A stretch of 64,000 nucleotides of DNA. It comes from Epiperipatus broadwayi. Taxonomy: Eukaryota > Onychophora > Udeonychophora > Euonychophora > Peripatidae. Below, piece after piece: positions 60,109 to 64,000 of the stretch. The position numbers and the translations under genes are program-made. Where the stretch lies: assembly GCA_028023455.1 (NCBI GenBank), contig JAQFVV010000073.1, positions 727,001 to 791,000 on the forward strand, read 5' to 3'. Position 1 is the stretch's first letter; each line of letters starts with the position of its first letter. The notes under the pieces are model-generated. The model did not search any database and was not told the DNA's origin. It saw nothing but the letters and a program-made list of their open reading frames with translations.

Positions 60109-60165
60109 CCTTGAAAATGGCGGTTGCTATTCCGTCGAAATATCGGTGCTCAATGGAAAATAAGA
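60103..60165 (+). ncRNA. Hammerhead-like motif directly after PLE-B frame (U3-A8 variant)
   Basis: TTGAAAA at 60111-60117, stem II GGCGG with CCGTC, GAAA at 60137-60140, TATCGGTGCT as stem III and triplet region. Matches 11618-11820. Core positions 3 and 8 are T and A rather than C and G. Confidence 0.45.
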
Positions 60166-60227
60166 CACGGTATATCCCAAAAATTTATAATTTATCTACA
60201 TCATATAACTGTGAAAACATTAAGTAT

Positions 60228-60275
<48 letters not shown>
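60228..60275. repeat. (TA)n tract between PLE-B and PLE-A ends
   Basis: TA array in which the PLE-B 3' end and an inverted PLE-A 3' end meet, an arrangement equivalent to the flanks of the 7.7-kb element. Confidence 0.85.
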
Positions 60276-60281
<6 letters not shown>

Positions 60282-60385
60282 GAAATCGATGTCTGTATTT
60301 CTTCAAACTAATATATGTAAATTTATAAATAAACATCAACAAATACAGTACTTAAAAGTTTATAAAAATATATCTATAACTGTCA
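60276..60385 (-). repeat. PLE-A 3' terminal segment (minus)
   Basis: Matches 50380-50460 and, reversed, 20310-20440. Confidence 0.65.
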
Positions 60386-60432
60386 CTTACAAATGCTTTC
60401 AACTATCTTGTAGTTTTTGTCAACTATCACTC
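60385..60432 (-). ncRNA. Hammerhead-like motif, PLE-A type (minus)
   Basis: Minus strand: GATAG, TTGACAA, stem II AACTA with TAGTT, GAAA, GCATTTG. Lies about 40 bp after the PLE-A frame end at 60472. Confidence 0.45.
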
Positions 60433-60471
60433 TTAAAATGTCAGCTTTCCCATAATTCCATGATGTCAACT

Positions 60472-60888
60472 TTACCATAATTCTGTGATCTTAATGTTTG
60501 CTGCTTGCCTATTAATTAAATCTTGCTTGTATTTATATATTAACATCACCTTTTTAATTTTTCTTTTATTATTATTTCTTTCAGTTTCCAATATTTTTAC
60601 ATTGTTATAATTAAAATTGAAACCATATATACATGATTTACTATGGTCATAAAAGACAGAAACTGATAAATTATCATTATTTTTATAATTTTGTTTTGTA
60701 TTTTGAACCCTTTTTAATAATAAGAACTGCTCTTTTGTTCTTTTTTTCAATGTACACCTCGATTCACTTATATATCCACTGCCACACCTACATGTCCATT
60801 TGTAAATGATACAATTTGTATTTGTCAATAAAGTATATATATATTGTGATAAATTAAATTGCTTTTTTACAATAGTTCTGGTAAGCAT
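60472..60888 (-). pseudogene. PLE-A C-terminal fragment with GIY-YIG remnant
   Basis: Frame of 138 codons. CIIYKWTC and GSGYISES fill the GIY and YIG positions but with substitutions, KKRTKEQ follows where R-x-x-EH is expected, then SVFYDHSKS, KILETERNNN and RQAANIKITELW, the last shared with 20200-20245. 5'-truncated, so not functional. Confidence 0.65.
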
Positions 60889-60899
60889 TATTATATTTG

Positions 60900-61690
60900 G
60901 CCAGTATGGTATTAATGTGATATATAGCTAAAAATATGTAAAAATTTTATTTCTATGTCACATATATAAGTAAATATCATATCCTCATTTTGAATGTATT
61001 GATTTTATACAATGATTAAATGGATTTTAAAGATCAATTTTGTAATCATACTTTACAAATATATGATCCTTGAAAAAAATCTGCTGATGTAAAAATGTTG
61101 ATATATTGGTTTAAATTTAGCATTAGCAAAAAAAATAATACTGAAATTCAACATTACTATTATTTATTTACGTAAAATATGTCAACATAGAAAATTTGAA
61201 ATATTGAAAACTAAAAATGTAGTATAAAAAGTTATTGAATATATATATACAAAAATGTTTGATATAAAAATATATTAATATATTGCTAATGTAAAATGCA
61301 TTATATAAAAAAAGAAAAGTAATATTAAAGAATAAAATAGATAAAAAAAGAGAATGTAAAAAAACAGTTTAAAATATTTGATAAGTACACTAAAAAACAT
61401 TAAATAGGTTTAAAGTTTAATGAGAGAATTAATAATAAAAAAGAAGTCTAGATTCACCTCTAATTTTTCCACTTAGTGAAATATTATTTTAACTGAGTTA
61501 GATTTAACAATTTAATAAGCGCAGGGGGGGGGGGTATTATTTGCTATTTAAAGACTGTTACAATTATTTTCTCAAATCTCTATTGTTCTTAAGGTCATAG
61601 TTTCTATTTTTTATGTAATAACTTGTACACAACATATTAGCTTTTATCATTCTCAATCATTTATCAATAAGTATTACTATTCTAACTTCA
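60900..61690. other. Gene-free AT-rich stretch
   Basis: One G10 run near 61526 in AT-rich sequence; otherwise nothing. Confidence 0.45.
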
Positions 61691-61696
61691 GAAAAA

Positions 61697-61710
61697 AGAT
61701 AGATAGAAAG

Positions 61711-61744
<34 letters not shown>

Positions 61745-61758
61745 CTTTCTATCTATCT
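61697..61758. repeat. Perfect hairpin with TA core (62 bp)
   Basis: AGATAGATAGAAAGATTA, (TA)n, then the exact complement. Confidence 0.85.
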
Positions 61759-61764
61759 ATCATA

Positions 61765-61802
61765 CAAAGCTCTTATATATATATATATATATAAGAGCTT
61801 TG
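61765..61802. repeat. Second perfect hairpin with TA core (38 bp)
   Basis: CAAAGCTCTTA, (TA)n, TAAGAGCTTTG, six bases after the previous hairpin. Confidence 0.85.
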
Positions 61803-61804
61803 TG

Positions 61805-62524
61805 ATTGATATACAAACCCATATATAAACCACACTATATCCATTTATATTTCATGCTGAATTTTTAGTCTGCTAATTAGAAGTTTGATTTTCTAAGCAA
61901 ATAATTTTATATCATAGAGCTTCAAACAATGCTGGATCTAACTATGTGATTTCAATTATACAATATCCCCAAAAATATGTGAACAAATAAACAAAAATGT
62001 AAATAGACCAACAAAAAAAGTCTTAAAATTTGTAAATTCTAGTATTCAACAGCCATTTTTTCTTCTCTAAGGTGAGCACTTCTAGATTACATATATAATA
62101 TTAATAAAATTTCTTTCATTTATGTTGAAAGCACATATATTTTATTCTTCCCTTATCAACATTTCCAAATTTTTTGTGCAATCTTTTACTTATAATATTT
62201 TCCAAGAGTAAAAGTTTTATAAAATTTTAAAGCATATTTAAAGTTAACATTAATTTCAAAATTAATATAATTAAAGAGTATATAATTTCTTGATAAGGAA
62301 ATGGGTCTGTTGTTTTTATAAGAGAAAGAAGTAACTGGGGAAAACACAATATTTCCCATAGTGTTTTTTTTTCTTATTCTTACTGCTTCAGTACATGCAA
62401 GAGTAAAAATATACTTAGTAAAATAAAATAAATATCATCACAATGTATTATCATTTTTTTAAAATTTTGTTTATTCTGTAATTTTACTTATATATACATA
62501 AAATATATTTAAAAAGCATTGGTG

Positions 62525-62525
<1 letters not shown>
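61805..62525. other. Gene-free AT-rich stretch
   Basis: Nothing recognised. Confidence 0.45.
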
Positions 62526-62527
<2 letters not shown>

Positions 62528-62584
<57 letters not shown>

Positions 62585-62600
62585 ATGTGTGTGTGTGTGT
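62528..62600. repeat. (TA)n(GT)n microsatellite
   Basis: TA array passing into GTGT, like the tail at 5653-5708. Confidence 0.9.
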
Positions 62601-62639
62601 GCTGAATAATGATACATTCGCAATACTGAATAATATTTC

Positions 62640-62880
62640 TATAGCCTAATTTTTCCTACACTACTCTTATATAAGGTAGGGATTGATTTCTATCCACTTT
62701 TAACATTAACACCTGGAGTATATAATCATAAATATATGATCAAAGACATGAAAAAGATGTATGATCCACAAGATGCGCATTTCATATTTAACCAGCACTC
62801 ATCAGTTGGCTCAACCCACAAAGTGGATAGAAATCAGTCCCTACCTTATATGACATTGGTGTAGTGAAAATTATTCTAAA
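62640..62880. repeat. Inverted-repeat element enclosing a hammerhead
   Basis: ATAAGGTAGGGATTGATTTC and CTATCCACTTT on the left mirror AAAGTGGATAG and GAAATCAGTCCCTACCTTAT on the right. The interior carries a minus-strand family-1 hammerhead. Related in its outer parts to 25560-25790. Confidence 0.65.
62762..62812 (-). ncRNA. Hammerhead ribozyme candidate (family 1, intact core)
   Basis: Minus strand: GAGCCAA, CTGATGA (62804-62798), stem II GTGCT with AATAT (four of five pairable), GAAA, TG CG CAT making a three-pair stem III, ATC triplet, then TTGTGG pairing with CCAA. All invariant bases are present; stem II is weak. Confidence 0.55.
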
Positions 62881-63190
62881 GGAATATTTATTAAAATGGA
62901 GTCATTATATCAAGCATTTAGGATATAAGTTAACTGTTAATTTTACATTTGCTTTATATAATAAAACTAATAGTTATTCTGTTTTTAAAAAATCAGATAA
63001 AAAATTCAGTTTTACAAACTGTCACCATTAAATAAAAGAAGGGTGTATAAAATGCAAAGCATAAAAAAAAAAAAAAGATAATTCGTAAACAACTATATAG
63101 AAATAACAAATAAAAAACGAAATAAATTCTGTTTACAACATTTTTTTGAAATTTTAAGTATTTCAAATAAAAATATAAAAATTTAGTTAA

Positions 63191-63261
63191 GCGTTGGTGG
63201 CCGAGTTGTTAGCACAGCCATCTTACAAGCAGTTGTCCCGGGTTCGCTTCCCGGCCGATGC
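63191..63261 (+). repeat. tRNA-like sequence (SINE head), copy 2
   Basis: 71-nt cloverleaf-like: acceptor GCGTTGG pairs fully (with wobbles) with CCGATGC, T-arm CCGGG/CCCGG with loop TTCGCTT. The anticodon stem is poor. Same flanks as 49643-49714 (GTTAA before, TTTGACACAT after) and the same C at position 58. Confidence 0.6.
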
Positions 63262-63269
63262 TTTGACAC

Positions 63270-64000
63270 ATAAATATATATATATGAAAATTTAATTACA
63301 TTTATAAAAGCTCCAGATAACAATCATCTTATTATTAAACTCCATTCAATATGCTGCATAGTTGTTTATTGCTTAGCATAATTATAATAAATATAAATCA
63401 TTGTTAAATTAGATTGGGATGTGAATGTGTTTTACAATGAAGCATATTTTTTTTTAAAAAATAAAAGTTGTTTCAAGTATTATTTGGGAAAGCAATTTAA
63501 TCAGTTTTGATTATATATGTTTGCATTTATTATGCTATAACTGGTGAACTAATTTTATTTTAAGTAGTAAACATGACAGGTTGATAGTGAAGGACAGAAA
63601 GAACGGCTAACTCGTAAATGGATGATAATCTTCATTACTACAATAAAAAACCTCTTTCAACGCTAAATAGTTAATAGGAAGTCTAGAGAAACTTGATGAT
63701 ACTAACAATAATTAAAAACTTTGAAAAACAACTACAGATAAGCAGAAATAAAAGTATTTAAAAAATAGTAGCAATTAAAAATAATTAGATTATAATTAAA
63801 CAAATGTTTAACATAAAATAATCTCTGATTTAAGATCATTAATTTTATATTTTACGTCATTACAGCAAATATAGACTATTGTAATCTTTAAATAATCTTT
63901 TGTAAAATGATAACAAAAAACGTAATCTGAAAGTTTAAATTTTTATTCATGCTATATAATAAAATATGAATTTCCCATGTTAATATAAGTTGATGAAATA
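63270..64000. other. Gene-free AT-rich stretch
   Basis: Nothing recognised up to the window end. Confidence 0.45.

Overview
The window looks like gene-poor, strongly AT-rich DNA from an animal nuclear genome. There are no operons, no bacterial-type genes and no rRNA. It holds long TA and tetranucleotide microsatellites, an RTE-type LINE, Penelope-like elements (PLEs) with GIY-YIG endonuclease, and many small inverted-repeat elements. The repeat style (mixed ATCT/GTCT/ACCT arrays, TA-CA arrays, PLEs) recalls cephalopod molluscs such as octopus, but that is only a guess. No host protein-coding gene can be supported. One possible internal exon (23755-23915) and one short orphan reading frame (33176-33487) are listed at low confidence.

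Layout. 1-3850 is featureless AT-rich DNA. 3851-6365 holds copies of a hammerhead-bearing repeat and a 333-bp palindrome. 6460-7980 is a decayed LINE. 8880-9580 is a duplicated 408-bp-period repeat flanking a hammerhead relic. 10189-10594 is a tetranucleotide array. 11618-11870 is a PLE terminus folded on itself. 13451-16752 is a nearly intact RTE LINE broken by one stop and one homopolymer frameshift. 18360-20445 is a head-to-head pair of PLE pseudogenes (PLE-A), one interrupted by a 295-bp palindromic insertion with a 15-bp target duplication. Three related TA-flanked non-autonomous DNA transposons lie at 20530-21504, 40038-41001 and 46364-47288. 24-46 kb carries scattered small repeats, several with hammerhead cores, the clearest at 38916-38959 and 24378-24420. 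50602-58296 is a 7.7-kb element made of two large palindromes side by side inside common inverted ends; both arms of the first encode a coiled-coil protein, and the arms of the second are tandem repeats. It sits in a (TA)n tract between PLE remnants. 58318-60888 holds the best-preserved PLE (PLE-B), an inverted partial copy of it, and a PLE-A tail.

The unifying theme is self-cleaving RNA. Reading both strands by eye I find at least six sequence families with the hammerhead layout (CUGANGA, stem II, GAAA, short stem III, cleavage triplet, stem I). Some lie inside over-unit-length or tandem small repeats, as expected if circular RNAs were reverse transcribed (retrozyme-like). Others lie directly after PLE reading frames. 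In both PLE families the core reads UUGAYAA or UUGAAAA instead of CUGAUGA, a change that swaps the C3-G8 pair for U3-A8 while stem II still pairs. A plausible but unproven scheme is that PLE reverse transcriptase and endonuclease supply the machinery, while the small ribozyme repeats are non-autonomous passengers.
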